Shown here: positions 30,297 through 39,628 of the stretch, one piece after another
Layout: each line of letters begins with the position of its first letter
Position numbering within the stretch: the stretch's first letter is position 1
NCBI GenBank assembly: GCA_938743325.2
Contig: OW568873.1
Span: 620,001-684,000 of the forward strand
Source: Pycnococcus provasolii
Lineage: Eukaryota; Chlorophyta; Pseudoscourfieldiophyceae; Pseudoscourfieldiales; Pycnococcaceae
DNA: 64,000 nucleotides
Direction of reading: 5' to 3'
Program-made: the position numbers and the translations under genes
The notes under the pieces: generated by a model
Told to the model about the DNA's origin: nothing
Seen by the model: only the letters and a program-made list of their open reading frames with translations
Database searches by the model: none

Positions 30297-32090
30297 CTCG
30301 TCGTCATCACCAATGAAGAAATCGTTTTCTTCGGTGTCATATGACTCGTCCAGAAACGCGAGCATAGCAGCCGCACCTTCTTCAGCCTCGTCGTCGCTTA
30401 CGTCCGGCGTCAGCGTCATAAGCGCCTCGCGTTCTTCCGCACTCAAGCGCGCATCATGCGGCGCTGATGACGGCGGCGGAGGAGGCGGCGGAGGAGGCGG
30501 CGGCGGCGGCGGCGGCGGCTGAGGCTGAGGCGGCGGCGGAGGTGGTGGCACACTGCTTGGCGGCACACTGCTTGGCACACTGCTTGGCGGCACACTGCTT
30601 GGCGGCGGCGGCGGCGGTTGAAGCTGAGTGGTGGTCGTTCCGGCAACGTCGCTCGGTGCTGGTGGTGGCGGAGCATGCACGTTGTACAGCACGCGGGAAA
30701 ACGCGCGCTGAAGGATGTTTGGCATCGGCGCGGACTCACCAAGTCGTTGGCGTGTCTTCAGCATTTTCTCACCCACCGGTGAAGAGAGCCACCGTCGTAA
30801 CGCGTCGGATCCGCAGACTCGTCGGTGATACCAATGGCGGAATAACCGCGCAGTCTTCTTCGGGCGCGATTGAAGCTCGTGGAGGGCTTGGTCGAGCGCG
30901 ACGAGTGCCTCTTCGCGCGTGCGCACGCCGTGGATAACCTGCCCGTACGCGTCTTTCGGCCGCCCTCGTGGCGTCCAACGGAGCAAATATCGTTGCAGCC
31001 ATCCGTTGAATAGTTCAATCGGATTGAACTCGGCTCCCTTGGCAGGTAGTAGGTCGACGCCGATGCCGCGTTCCAGAAACGCCGCGCGCACTTGCGGATT
31101 GTAATGCATCTTCTTTGGGTTCCAAGCTCTACCTGAGCGTCCAAGTCGGTCCCACAAGTGCACGGTTCCAGCCGGTAAGCGATCCACGAGCGGGCCGCCG
31201 CCGATATGGCGGTGCGTGACGGCTTGGGTGCCTGTCGTGTACGCCACGACTTCGGCGTCCGTCGTCGACGACGGGAACACTGCCACTTTCACACACCCAC
31301 GGCATCCAATCGTCGCGTGTAAGTTGAGGTATCCCGCACCCTTCTTATGCGCCTCCTCCATGAACGTCTCCCTATCGTTGTAGACGACGTCTGCCGCCAA
31401 GCCGTAGTATAATGGCGTCTGGTCCGTGTAATACAAGTGCTTGTACTCGATGCGAAAGGCCAATCTCCTTTTTTGCTTTGGATGCCAACCGAGCATGTAC
31501 AGCATGCCATCCCTCCATCCCATGTGTGTGTACCAAAGTCGTTTCTCGAAATAGCAGTACCGGTTCGTCCCTCGAATCGTGAACCCATGTTCGCGGAGTA
31601 CGCGGCCGATGAGCTGTGTGCCGCGCCATCCCCGTCCTAGTGGAACACCCATACGCCGGAGGCGTTTCGACAAGTCCTTGTGCCTTGACCGAGGGTCCAC
31701 GCGTTTCGCGTCACAGATTATTTCCACGTGGGCCGGGGTCAAGCCGTACGGTCGGCCGACGTGACCTCCCGTCAACCTGCTATCGCCGTTAAGGCGCCTA
31801 GAGACCGTGGCCTGACCGATGCCAAACGCGATGGCAAGGTCCCACTGGTCGAGCTCTTGATGGCGCTTCAACATCTCGTTCATCTGCTTTATGTGACGGT
31901 CGTTAAGGTTCGTGACGCCCTTGCGGTCCATTACTGGGGGTGATGTTGGCAACGCGCGGCGCTCAGCAACTTCTTTGCGCTTCTTGGCATTACGCTGGGC
32001 GTATTGCTTGAGTCTATCCTCACGTTGGCGCTTCTTGGCGCTCTGCCGCACCACAGATGGATTGTTCGCATCCCCCTTGACGAAGGGCAT
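30294..32090 (-). CDS. DDE transposase, Tc1/mariner superfamily
   Basis: A 598-residue transposase. The start at 32090 (MPFVKGDANN) sits on the TIR edge; upstream frame is only TIR sequence. Residues 15-45 are strongly basic, 60-105 form a helix-turn-helix (WDLAIAFGIGQATVSRRL), and a second DNA-binding block runs to about 175. Catalytic candidates are Asp223 (YYTDQTPLYY), Asp314 (VHLWDRLGRSG) and Glu359 in EFNPIELFNGWL, matching the NPIE-x-x-W motif of IS630/Tc1 enzymes; spacing of the last pair is 44 residues, longer than the usual 34-39. The C-terminus is a poly-Pro/Ser tract and a very acidic tail, not typical of Tc1. It cuts and pastes the element at TA sites. Looks functional. Confidence 0.85.
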   Translation of the reverse strand: MPFVKGDANNPSVVRQSAKKRQREDRLKQYAQRNAKKRKEVAERRALPTSPPVMDRKGVTNLNDRHIKQMNEMLKRHQELDQWDLAIAFGIGQATVSRRLNGDSRLTGGHVGRPYGLTPAHVEIICDAKRVDPRSRHKDLSKRLRRMGVPLGRGWRGTQLIGRVLREHGFTIRGTNRYCYFEKRLWYTHMGWRDGMLYMLGWHPKQKRRLAFRIEYKHLYYTDQTPLYYGLAADVVYNDRETFMEEAHKKGAGYLNLHATIGCRGCVKVAVFPSSTTDAEVVAYTTGTQAVTHRHIGGGPLVDRLPAGTVHLWDRLGRSGRAWNPKKMHYNPQVRAAFLERGIGVDLLPAKGAEFNPIELFNGWLQRYLLRWTPRGRPKDAYGQVIHGVRTREEALVALDQALHELQSRPKKTARLFRHWYHRRVCGSDALRRWLSSPVGEKMLKTRQRLGESAPMPNILQRAFSRVLYNVHAPPPPAPSDVAGTTTTQLQPPPPPPSSVPPSSVPSSVPPSSVPPPPPPPQPQPPPPPPPPPPPPPPPPSSAPHDARLSAEEREALMTLTPDVSDDEAEEGAAAMLAFLDESYDTEENDFFIGDDDE

Positions 32091-32299
32091 GATTTGAAAA
32101 AAATGGGTGAAAATTGTGAACGTCATGGGGGATGCCTGTGGACCGGGTGGGTGTTCGTTGGTGAATTCGAAAAAGAGTTGCATGTGTAGTTTAGTTAGGG
32201 CTTTCATTTGCAAGTCTCAGAACACCGAACTGACGTCGTTAAGGCCGCCGTTCACCTGTGCAAACCTTGTGTATTCCAGAGTTTTTCTCGGGATAGAAC
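32090..32299 (-). repeat. Right terminal inverted repeat, 210 bp
   Basis: Inverted copy of 30087-30296; no mismatch was found when reading the two arms side by side. Its innermost base is the A of the transposase ATG. With the TIR being transcribed as leader, the transposase promoter probably lies in it. Confidence 0.95.
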
Positions 32300-32432
32300 T
32301 ACCGTACAGAAAGGGCGGGCGGCCGCGGAAGAAAGCCAAAAAGCCAAAGGCTGCAATGCAAGGCTGCACAAGGTGGGAAGGCGTGCGCGAATTCCCTGAG
32401 GTGCGAGCAGAGAGAGGCTGAGAATCACCGCC

Positions 32433-32490
32433 ACCTGACACCACCTGACACCACCTGACCTGAGGGCAACCTGAGGGCAACCTGAGGGGG
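32433..32490. repeat. Short tandem repeats beside the transposon
   Basis: Three copies of a CACCACCTGA-type unit followed by two to three copies of a CTGAGGGCAAC unit, 130 bp outside the right TIR. Confidence 0.75.
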
Positions 32491-32723
32491 GCGTGCGTGT
32501 TGTTTTTTCCAATTTATTTCCAGGAGGGATCTTAAGCGGCGATTCTCATCTTGGTTTTCCCATCAATCAATCCTATCCCAACTTTTTCAGTTGTTTTTTC
32601 GTAAAGATATCGTATCTCGTAACTACCCTTACCTTAAGCCCTTAAGGTACAACTTTTTTTTCACTTTTTTTTAGTAAAAGGGAGTTCCTATTTTAAAATA
32701 CGTATTAAAAGTTAAGATTAAGA

Positions 32724-33971
32724 ATGGGTGTCGCGTCGGGGAACGTCGGCCTCGCGTTCGGACTCGTCATCGCGGCGGGACTCAGCACGACGATAGGCTC
32801 GGCGCTCGTGTTCTTCATCAACCAGGCAAACGTCAAGTACCTCGCGGCGGCACTCGGAGCGAGTGCAGGAGTTATGCTGTACGTCACCTTTTCCAGCCTT
32901 CTTTTCCCTCCAAAATAAACGTCATCTCTTCGCGAGACAAAAAGACGCCGATTTCGAAAACATTTCAACTGACAAAACCCAACCCAAAACTCTCGTACAA
33001 CAACCAGCTACGTTTCGTTCGCAGAAATCTTTACAGCCAAGGCGGTTGAAGGATTCGAGGAGGGTGGCTACAAGGACGGCGAGGCGTACGCGTATGCGAC
33101 CATGACATTCTTTGCCGGCATCCTGTTCACGTACGTTGCTCGGCCGTTTGCCAAGAGAAGAAACGTTCAGCAAACTTTATGCTAACACACGAAAACCACA
33201 ACGCCACACAGATACCTTCTTGACACGGTCGTTCACTACATCGGAAGCCTCGGAAACGGAACCTCGAGTGTGCGCTCGCCCAACAACACGCCCGAGCAGC
33301 GCGCGACGGGCCTCGTGGGAACGTTCGGGACGTGCTTCGGTATGCTTCCTCGACGAGCAGAGGAGGAGGTGCCAAACCCTGCCGAGGAGTCGACGCAGGT
33401 GACGGGCGTACCTGTGACGAAGACGACGGCGGACGTCGAGGGAGCGGCCGCGCCGGACTGCTGCGCAGAGTCACAACTGCACAACTGCACAGTAAATACG
33501 CAGAGTCCCGAGGACCTGAAGAAGATGGGCGTGATGACTGGTCTCGCTATCGGGCTTCACAACTTCCCCGAGGGCTTGGCAACCTTCGTCGCGACGCTGG
33601 CGGACGAGAAGCTCGGCGTGGCGATTGCGCTCGCCATCGCCATGCACAACATCCCCGAGGGTGTTTGCGTCGCATTTCCCGTCTTCTACGCCACAGGCAG
33701 CCGCTGGAAGGGCTTTCTGTGGAGCCTTCTCAGCGGCGTGAGCGAGCCGATTGGCGGACTGTTTGGCTACCTCGTCCTGTACGGCAATCGCATGTCGTCG
33801 CTGGCGTACGGCGTGCTTTTTGCGATTGTCGGCGGCATGATGGTGTACATCAGCCTGAAGGAGCTGATTCCCATGGCGCTGAAGTACGACCCGATGGACC
33901 GCGTCACGATGCACTCGTGCTTCATCGGCATGGCTGTGATGAGTTTAAGTCTCGTGTTGTTCCAGGTTTAA
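32724..33971 (+). CDS. ZIP-family metal transporter, three exons
   Basis: Joins 32724-32878, 33008-33130 and 33212-33971 into 345 residues. The introns (129 and 81 bp) have GT-AG borders and restore a continuous ZIP sequence: ASAGVMLYVSFAEIF across the first junction and FFAGILFTYLLDTVVHYIG across the second. Eight membrane segments are expected. The metal-site signatures are GLHNFPEGLATF and AMHNIPEGVCVAFPVF. Between the third and fourth segments is an acidic loop with Cys and His (PDCCAESQLHNC), a likely metal-sensing loop. The closest group is the ZupT/ZTP29-like ZIPs. It imports Zn, Fe or similar divalent ions into the cytosol; the membrane is not shown by the sequence. Confidence 0.9.
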
Positions 33972-35242
33972 GATTCAAAACGTAAAAAAAAAACAAAAGT
34001 TTTTACGAAATGTGAAATGATGTTGCGCGCGCGCGCGCGTGCGTGCAACGCCCAGTTTTGAAGGTTTTGTTTTGGCTAAGGCTATGGCTGAGTTCGCCAT
34101 CAATATCCAGGCTCACTCACGAAAGTCTAGTGATCCGTCGGCCGCGTATGGTGACTTAAGGGCCGACTGTACCAATACAATACATATCCAAGATAGAGAG
34201 AAGGTTCATTCCCTTTCCACCTTTGTTTCTGGTCTTGATTTTACATCTGGCATTGTTCCATTCGTCGTTTGATTTGGTCGTAGGTTTGAGTCGACGAGAG
34301 GTGATAATTCACGTGCATAAGGTGGGTACGCGAAGTCGTAACGGTGTTTGCAGTTTGCTCTGGCTGTCTGGCTAGGTGTTCCCGTTCTACGAAACATCTG
34401 CATTCTGCCCACACACGTTGGAACAACTCAGGGAACAACTCCCGTAGACAAAGAACCGGCACAGAGACAGAGAGGCCGAGACTCTCCCAGAGACACAGAT
34501 CAGAGCACAGACAGACACAGACCAGAGGAAACAGGGCACAGACAACAGAGCAATCAAACTGCCAGAGTGATGTATTAGTACTATCGCACTGACTGACTGA
34601 TGTGATGTTCGAAGCATGCTGTGATGTTCGAAGCAAGCTGTGATGGGACTCTAAGGACAAGAGTAGAAGGAGAAGGAGGCCGACAGAGACAGGAGAGGCA
34701 GAGAGGCCGAGCCGCAGAGGGAGAGGCCGAGGCCGGGGACTGCGAGGACTGGAGGCAGGGCGCAGGACCTGGGCGCAGGCGCAGGTGGGTGGAAGGAACT
34801 GTAACTGTAAACTGTACTGGACTACTCGTAACCGGACAGCCGGAGGAGTGGAAAGGGAAAGGCTGAAGGGGAAGGGGGAAAGGCCTTTCAACTCCTCTTA
34901 AAAAGGTTTAGGCAACTCTTGGCACCTCCCCTTATTAGACTATGAGAACGTCCCCGGCCGGGGGGGGCCTGCAACCTGCCAGTTCTTCAAGCCTCAAAGA
35001 AGTGTTGATGCGACTTCCCCCTCCCCGGAGCTCCGTCCGGCCTTCCCCTTCCCTTTCTTTTTTCTAACTCCTCCTTTCCCATGGCGTTAATGCGTCTTGT
35101 TTGTATGGAGTTTATGGATTTGTGTCACCTGGACTTGATGTTGTCTTCGGCGTCGGCTCCTTCCTTACTTGGCTCACATCTCGCTCCTCGGCGCCTTCCT
35201 TCCTCACGGCCTCGTTTTCGTCGGCCTCGTTGGCCTCGTCGT
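33972..35242. other. Intergenic region, nothing recognised
   Basis: About 1.27 kb between the ZIP gene and the Pro-rich glycoprotein start. It includes a GC-dinucleotide run near 34025-34045 and a purine-rich, AGAGAGGC-type low-complexity stretch at about 34430-34760. A 77-codon frame at 34039-34272 has no recognisable content. Confidence 0.5.
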
Positions 35243-37213
35243 ATGGGTGCTCCTCTTCTTGTCTCGTCCCTCCTCGTGCTCGTGCTCGTGGCGCTCACCG
35301 GGCGCGTTCTTGTGACTGCGCAAACTCAAAACTTTGTCGTGCAGCTGCCGACAGGGACGTGCTACAACACGTCAAGCGAAAGCGAAGTGGCCTGCCCGCC
35401 GCCACCGCCGCCGCCGCCGCCGAGCCCGCCGCCGAGCCCGCCGCCGCCGGGCATCTGCTACGACCCGGTCACGGAGGTGGACTACCCGTGCCGCTCGCCA
35501 CCACCGCCACCGGCACCGCCGCCATCGCCGCCGCCTCCACCGCCGTCGCCGCCGCCGTCGCCGCCGCCTCCTCCTCCTCCCCCGCCGCCGTCGCCGCCGC
35601 CGCCACTTCCACCTCCGCCGCAGCCGCCGAACCCGCCGCCGCCCCCCCCACCACCTCCTCCGCCATCTCCACCTCCTCCGAAACCGCCCTCGCCGCCGCG
35701 GCCTCCGGCGTGCTACCACCCAATCACAGAAATCGAAGTGCAGTGCAGCCCGCCGCCGAGCCCGCCGCCGCCGCCGCCGAGCCCACCACCACCACCTCCT
35801 CCCCCGCCGCCGCCAAGCCCGCCACCGCCTCCCGTGCCAACGTGCGTCATCGGAAAGGAGCAGGAACGGCCGTGCTCGCCACCTCCACCCGCTCCGCCTC
35901 AGAGCCCGACGCCGCCGCCGCCGAAACCGCCGATGCCGTCGCCGCCGCCTCCGCCGCCGAATCCACCACCTCCCCAACCTCCATCTCCGCCACCGCCACC
36001 TCCGCCTCCTTCGCCTCCTCCTCCATCTCCACCACCGCCGAGCCCGCCACCGCCGAGCCCGCCACCTCCCCCAAGTCCACCGCCACCTCCGCCGCCGAGC
36101 CCGCCGCCTCCGCCGCCGAGCCCGCCTCCTCCACCATTACCGTCACCTCCTCCCACACCGCCGCTGCCACCGTCTCCGCCTCCAAGCCCGCCGCTCGCTC
36201 CGCCACTCCCTCCGATGCCCAGGCCTCGCTACGACGCGAATGGCGTTACGCTGTACCCCGTGCCCATCAGACTGCTCGTTGCCGGCATCCTCGACGCCGA
36301 CGGACCTCGGGGGCAGCAAACGCTTGCCGTGCTCCTGCCGCTGGCGCTCTCCGACGCCATCCCCGGCGTGGATCCCTCCAACGTTGGGGTTGCGCGTATC
36401 CGAGCTGTGCCGTGGTACGGCGCCGGCGAAGCGCACAGCCGTTCCATCACGTCGCGTCGCCGCCTCAGGCAGGACCTCACGCCTGGTGGAAGAAATCCCG
36501 TTGCGCTGGAGTGCGAGATATACATCTTCGCCTTGAAGGAAGCGCCGGTGAGTGCGGCGGTGGTTGCGGCGGTGCAGAACGGCCGCGTGGTGCAGGCCAT
36601 GGCTAGGCAAGGTGCGCTAGGTACCTCCTTCTACGTGCTCTTCGCGGAAGGCTTCCGTCCTGGCGACACGGTGGCATTGCTACCTCCCGGCCCTGTGGCC
36701 ACCACAATGCCATCACCGCCGAAGAGCAAAACTCCACCGCTAGAGGAACCGCTGAATGCCGGTCTGCTCGGCGCGGGATGCGCACTTCTGTTCGCCGCGA
36801 TTTGCGTTTGCATTATTGTGGCAATATTGCGCGATAAGGCGAAGGAGAGGGAGAGCGCGAAGGTGCTTGCGATCGCTGGGTATGCAGAACCATCGCCGGA
36901 CGAGGAGGAGGCAAAGGCTTTCGCGGCCATGGCCAGCTCAATCATGGACGCCGTTGGCGAAGCGAGAATATACGTGGGCACGAATGCCGACGGTCTACGA
37001 AGCTCATCTGCTCTGACTCATACGTCGTGGCATTGGCAGACGGCAAGCGAAGTTCCGGAGGCTCTTCGCGTCCAAAAGGCGGCTGTCCACAAGCTTGAGG
37101 AAACCGGGAAACTGACGTCTCGCGGAGAGCATGCGGAGGTGAAGTATCCAGCACCGCTCAAGCTCGAGTATGTTCCCCGTCTTGTTTCACCACGCTCTCC
37201 ACCGAAACACTAA
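35243..37213 (+). CDS. Cell-wall type Pro-rich (Ser-Pro) glycoprotein with membrane anchor
   Basis: From ATG 35243 the product is 656 residues: a signal peptide (MGAPLLVSSLLVLVLVALTG), then about 300 residues of SPPPPP repeats typical of green algal hydroxyproline-rich extracellular glycoproteins. Four short modules with a Cys pair interrupt the repeats (GTCYNTSSESEVAC, GICYDPVTEVDYPC, ACYHPITEIEVQC, TCVIGKEQERPC), evenly spaced as in pherophorin-type stalks. A globular domain of about 150 residues follows, then one transmembrane helix (LLGAGCALLFAAICVCIIVA) and a cytoplasmic tail of about 120 residues. It is thus a surface receptor or wall-plasma membrane linker rather than a soluble wall protein. 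Partner unknown. DNA is strongly GC-biased in the repeat. Confidence 0.8.
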   Translation: MGAPLLVSSLLVLVLVALTGRVLVTAQTQNFVVQLPTGTCYNTSSESEVACPPPPPPPPPSPPPSPPPPGICYDPVTEVDYPCRSPPPPPAPPPSPPPPPPSPPPSPPPPPPPPPPSPPPPLPPPPQPPNPPPPPPPPPPPSPPPPKPPSPPRPPACYHPITEIEVQCSPPPSPPPPPPSPPPPPPPPPPPSPPPPPVPTCVIGKEQERPCSPPPPAPPQSPTPPPPKPPMPSPPPPPPNPPPPQPPSPPPPPPPPSPPPPSPPPPSPPPPSPPPPPSPPPPPPPSPPPPPPSPPPPPLPSPPPTPPLPPSPPPSPPLAPPLPPMPRPRYDANGVTLYPVPIRLLVAGILDADGPRGQQTLAVLLPLALSDAIPGVDPSNVGVARIRAVPWYGAGEAHSRSITSRRRLRQDLTPGGRNPVALECEIYIFALKEAPVSAAVVAAVQNGRVVQAMARQGALGTSFYVLFAEGFRPGDTVALLPPGPVATTMPSPPKSKTPPLEEPLNAGLLGAGCALLFAAICVCIIVAILRDKAKERESAKVLAIAGYAEPSPDEEEAKAFAAMASSIMDAVGEARIYVGTNADGLRSSSALTHTSWHWQTASEVPEALRVQKAAVHKLEETGKLTSRGEHAEVKYPAPLKLEYVPRLVSPRSPPKH

Positions 37214-37363
37214 GTATTGTTCGTTGCTTTGATCGGGTAACAAAAAACCAACTTTTTTATTTCAATTCAAAAATGAAAAAAAAAAAAAAAGGTGCAAGGG
37301 CATATGTTATCTACGACAGACCCCCAATCAAAATAAAAAGGAAACAAAGGGTAGCATCATTAC

Positions 37364-39628
37364 TTAGTTTGCATCGTCTGCAGTTGTCGCTTCATGCACA
37401 CCATATGGCACCGCGAGCAGCCATTCAGTATCGAAGTGCCGTGCTGCAGATTTCATGGCAACGGCGTTGGAAAATGCTCCATCTCCCGCGTCACCGCCAC
37501 CGCCGGAAAGCGAGCTTTCCACAATCCCATCCTCCGATGTGACGAGCGGGAACAGATGTGATCCTCCCTGTTGCTGTGAAAGCAGCGAAAAGGCGAGCGG
37601 AGGGTAGACGGTTGTCTGGTTCATCTTCACAGCGCCGAATGACAGCTTCTCAAAACCACCATCCTCCGCATCTGCGTTTCCTGGTTCGACGACACGATTC
37701 GCTCCCGTGAGAGGGTCGAGTTCGAAGCGCGCGATGTGCCGCTCCTTCCAGCGCATGAATCCCTCTGCTCGCAGGCTTGCGAAGATGTGGTCGCGCATCT
37801 CATCATTCGTCACGAGCAGCGCGTCATTTCCGGCAAAAACCGAGGCGTAAAGCCAGTACCAGTCGTCGTTCGACCCACACGGTGTTTCGAAGAGGTAACC
37901 CTCCTCTTTCCAGTATTTGATGATTTTCGCCGATTTTGGGTGGCGCTGCGCCGGCCCGCTGTTTGCGCGACGAGTGTGAAGCACGATCAGCGGCGGCGTG
38001 GGCGGTGGCAGGTCGGGATTTGTTTCGCGCTGCTCGTTCCACACTCGCAGCGAAAGTCGATGCGTGAGCTTACGCAACTTTTCCACCTGTTCCACGCTGA
38101 ACATTCCGTTGTTGCTACTTTGGTTCGCCATGCCGACATTCGCACCGTCGATGATGGTTGTGTAGCGCCGTCCCGCCTCTTGCTCCGACCTCAGCCAGGT
38201 CTTGAAGGCAAGGAACGCCGACTCTGGCGTCTCCTCGCCGACATCAGCGTTATGGCTGTTGCCACCGTTCTTGCCACCCACCTTGTGCTTCTTCTTGCCG
38301 TGTCCCTTCAGTCCCGGAATATTCGACTCGCGAGATCTCGCGTGGGATTCAATGGCTGACAGTAGTCGTGTGCGTTCGTTCAAATGAAGCTCGACGGCAC
38401 TAAGCTTCTCGGGTGGCGGCTGAGGCAAGCCAGAACTTCCAGGCGACGAGCCCACATGTCGGCTATGTTCTTTGATGACACGTCCGTCGCCGTCGTATCT
38501 CGCTCGCCACACAGCATAACCTAGCCCCTGCGGCGAATCCGCCTTGGCTGATTCGCTCATGAACCACTGAGCAATGCCGCGAGGTGCAGGTGGCCAAGCG
38601 CTCACATTGATTGCGGTGTCAATGCCATCGTCTGCTGGTGCATCCATCTTCTTCGGCTCCTGTTGAGGCTGCGACGGCGCACCCTCCTCCTCCTCCTCCG
38701 CCTCGCCGCAGAGAACGCGTTCCTCAGGCTCGGCACTTCGTCCCCCCTTTGACGCTGGCAACTTCTTCAGCGTCGCCACCTTACATCGCAGGCGCTGGAT
38801 CAAATCCCAAGCTCGGTCCGTCAGATCAGGTCTGCCAGCGACCGCGCACGCGCTCAGCAGTGCTCCGTACTCCGCCTCACTTGGTTCGAGCGCAATTTCG
38901 CTCGACTCCACCAGATTGAACATCTCGATCGCCTTCTCCGCATCTCCCGCGGCGGCAAATCCGTGAATCGCGGGTGCAAATGTTCGCAGCTTAGGCCTCG
39001 TACCTCGCTTCACCGCCTCCTGTGCCACCGCCGCGGCACGTTCCGGCGCGCCACCCGCCGCCGCGGCGCGCGCGAGTGCCGTGAACGTCATCTCCGTTGG
39101 CTCAACGTTTCGGCGCTGCATGTACTCGTAGATGTCAGCCATGCGCGCGCGCAGGTGTGCGTGCTGCTCTTCCGTGTAGCTTACTCTCTTGTTGTTGCGA
39201 TTTGCGTCGGGCTTTTCGGTGTATCCGCTTCCCTTGCTTCCTCCGAAGCTCTCTCCACTTCCTCCGCATAGATACAGCAAGACGTTGAAGGTGTGCTGCT
39301 GGAGATAAATATTCTCAGCCACCGCCTCGTCGAAGAGCGCGAGCGCGGCGAACGCGTCGCCCGTCTTGGTCGCCTTGTCGATGCTCTGGCGCAGTCTCGC
39401 CTGCGTTTCGTTGAAGGCGTGCTTTTTGCGCTTGTTGTTTGGCAGTTGTTGTGCGTTTTTGTTTGTGTAATCGTTGTGTTTCGCCTGTGGCTGTTTGTTT
39501 GTGGTTGTGTTGTTGGCAGCAGGTGTTGCCTTGATGTTGGTCGTCGTCGCCTTGCTCCAGAGCGGCTTCGCGTCCAGGACGTCCGCTGCATCGTCGTCGC
39601 TATCTCCGGCCCACTCGCGCTTCGGCAT
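37364..39628 (-). CDS. PRORP: Protein-only RNase P (PRORP)
   Basis: Removes 5' leaders from pre-tRNAs without an RNA subunit. The C-terminal NYN metallonuclease domain is clear: YTTIIDGANVGM, then NNGMFSVEQVEKL, CGSNDDWYWLYAS and LLVTNDEMRDHIF, which supply the four conserved Asp residues, and WKERHIARFELDP closes the domain. The N-terminal half has PPR-type helix pairs (for example MTFTALARAAAAGGAPERAA and AIEMFNLVESSEIALEPSEA). ATG 39628 gives 754 residues. The frame stays open 193 codons upstream with Ser/Leu/Arg-rich sequence and internal ATGs that could be an organelle-targeting leader, so the true start is uncertain. Unlike plants, an Asp/Glu/Gln-rich insertion separates the PPR and catalytic parts. 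Confidence 0.9.
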   Translation of the reverse strand: MPKREWAGDSDDDAADVLDAKPLWSKATTTNIKATPAANNTTTNKQPQAKHNDYTNKNAQQLPNNKRKKHAFNETQARLRQSIDKATKTGDAFAALALFDEAVAENIYLQQHTFNVLLYLCGGSGESFGGSKGSGYTEKPDANRNNKRVSYTEEQHAHLRARMADIYEYMQRRNVEPTEMTFTALARAAAAGGAPERAAAVAQEAVKRGTRPKLRTFAPAIHGFAAAGDAEKAIEMFNLVESSEIALEPSEAEYGALLSACAVAGRPDLTDRAWDLIQRLRCKVATLKKLPASKGGRSAEPEERVLCGEAEEEEEGAPSQPQQEPKKMDAPADDGIDTAINVSAWPPAPRGIAQWFMSESAKADSPQGLGYAVWRARYDGDGRVIKEHSRHVGSSPGSSGLPQPPPEKLSAVELHLNERTRLLSAIESHARSRESNIPGLKGHGKKKHKVGGKNGGNSHNADVGEETPESAFLAFKTWLRSEQEAGRRYTTIIDGANVGMANQSSNNGMFSVEQVEKLRKLTHRLSLRVWNEQRETNPDLPPPTPPLIVLHTRRANSGPAQRHPKSAKIIKYWKEEGYLFETPCGSNDDWYWLYASVFAGNDALLVTNDEMRDHIFASLRAEGFMRWKERHIARFELDPLTGANRVVEPGNADAEDGGFEKLSFGAVKMNQTTVYPPLAFSLLSQQQGGSHLFPLVTSEDGIVESSLSGGGGDAGDGAFSNAVAMKSAARHFDTEWLLAVPYGVHEATTADDAN

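Larger units (their letters stand above)
30087..32299. mobile_element. Tc1/mariner-superfamily transposon, apparently intact
   Basis: A 2213-bp element bounded by inverted repeats of 210 bp that look identical base for base, directly flanked by TA on both sides (30085-30086 and 32300-32301), the target duplication of the Tc1/mariner superfamily. One uninterrupted minus-strand frame fills the whole interior. Identical arms and an open frame indicate a very recent insertion. It lies between the histidine kinase and the ZIP gene without breaking either. Confidence 0.92.

Noticed and set aside
34039-34272. 77-codon frame after the ZIP gene
   Set aside because: No coding pattern beyond chance length.
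35101-36606. Long plus-strand Ala/Ser- and Arg-rich frames over the Pro-rich glycoprotein
   Set aside because: These are frame shadows of the SPPPP repeat; only the Pro frame has signal peptide, Cys modules and membrane helix.
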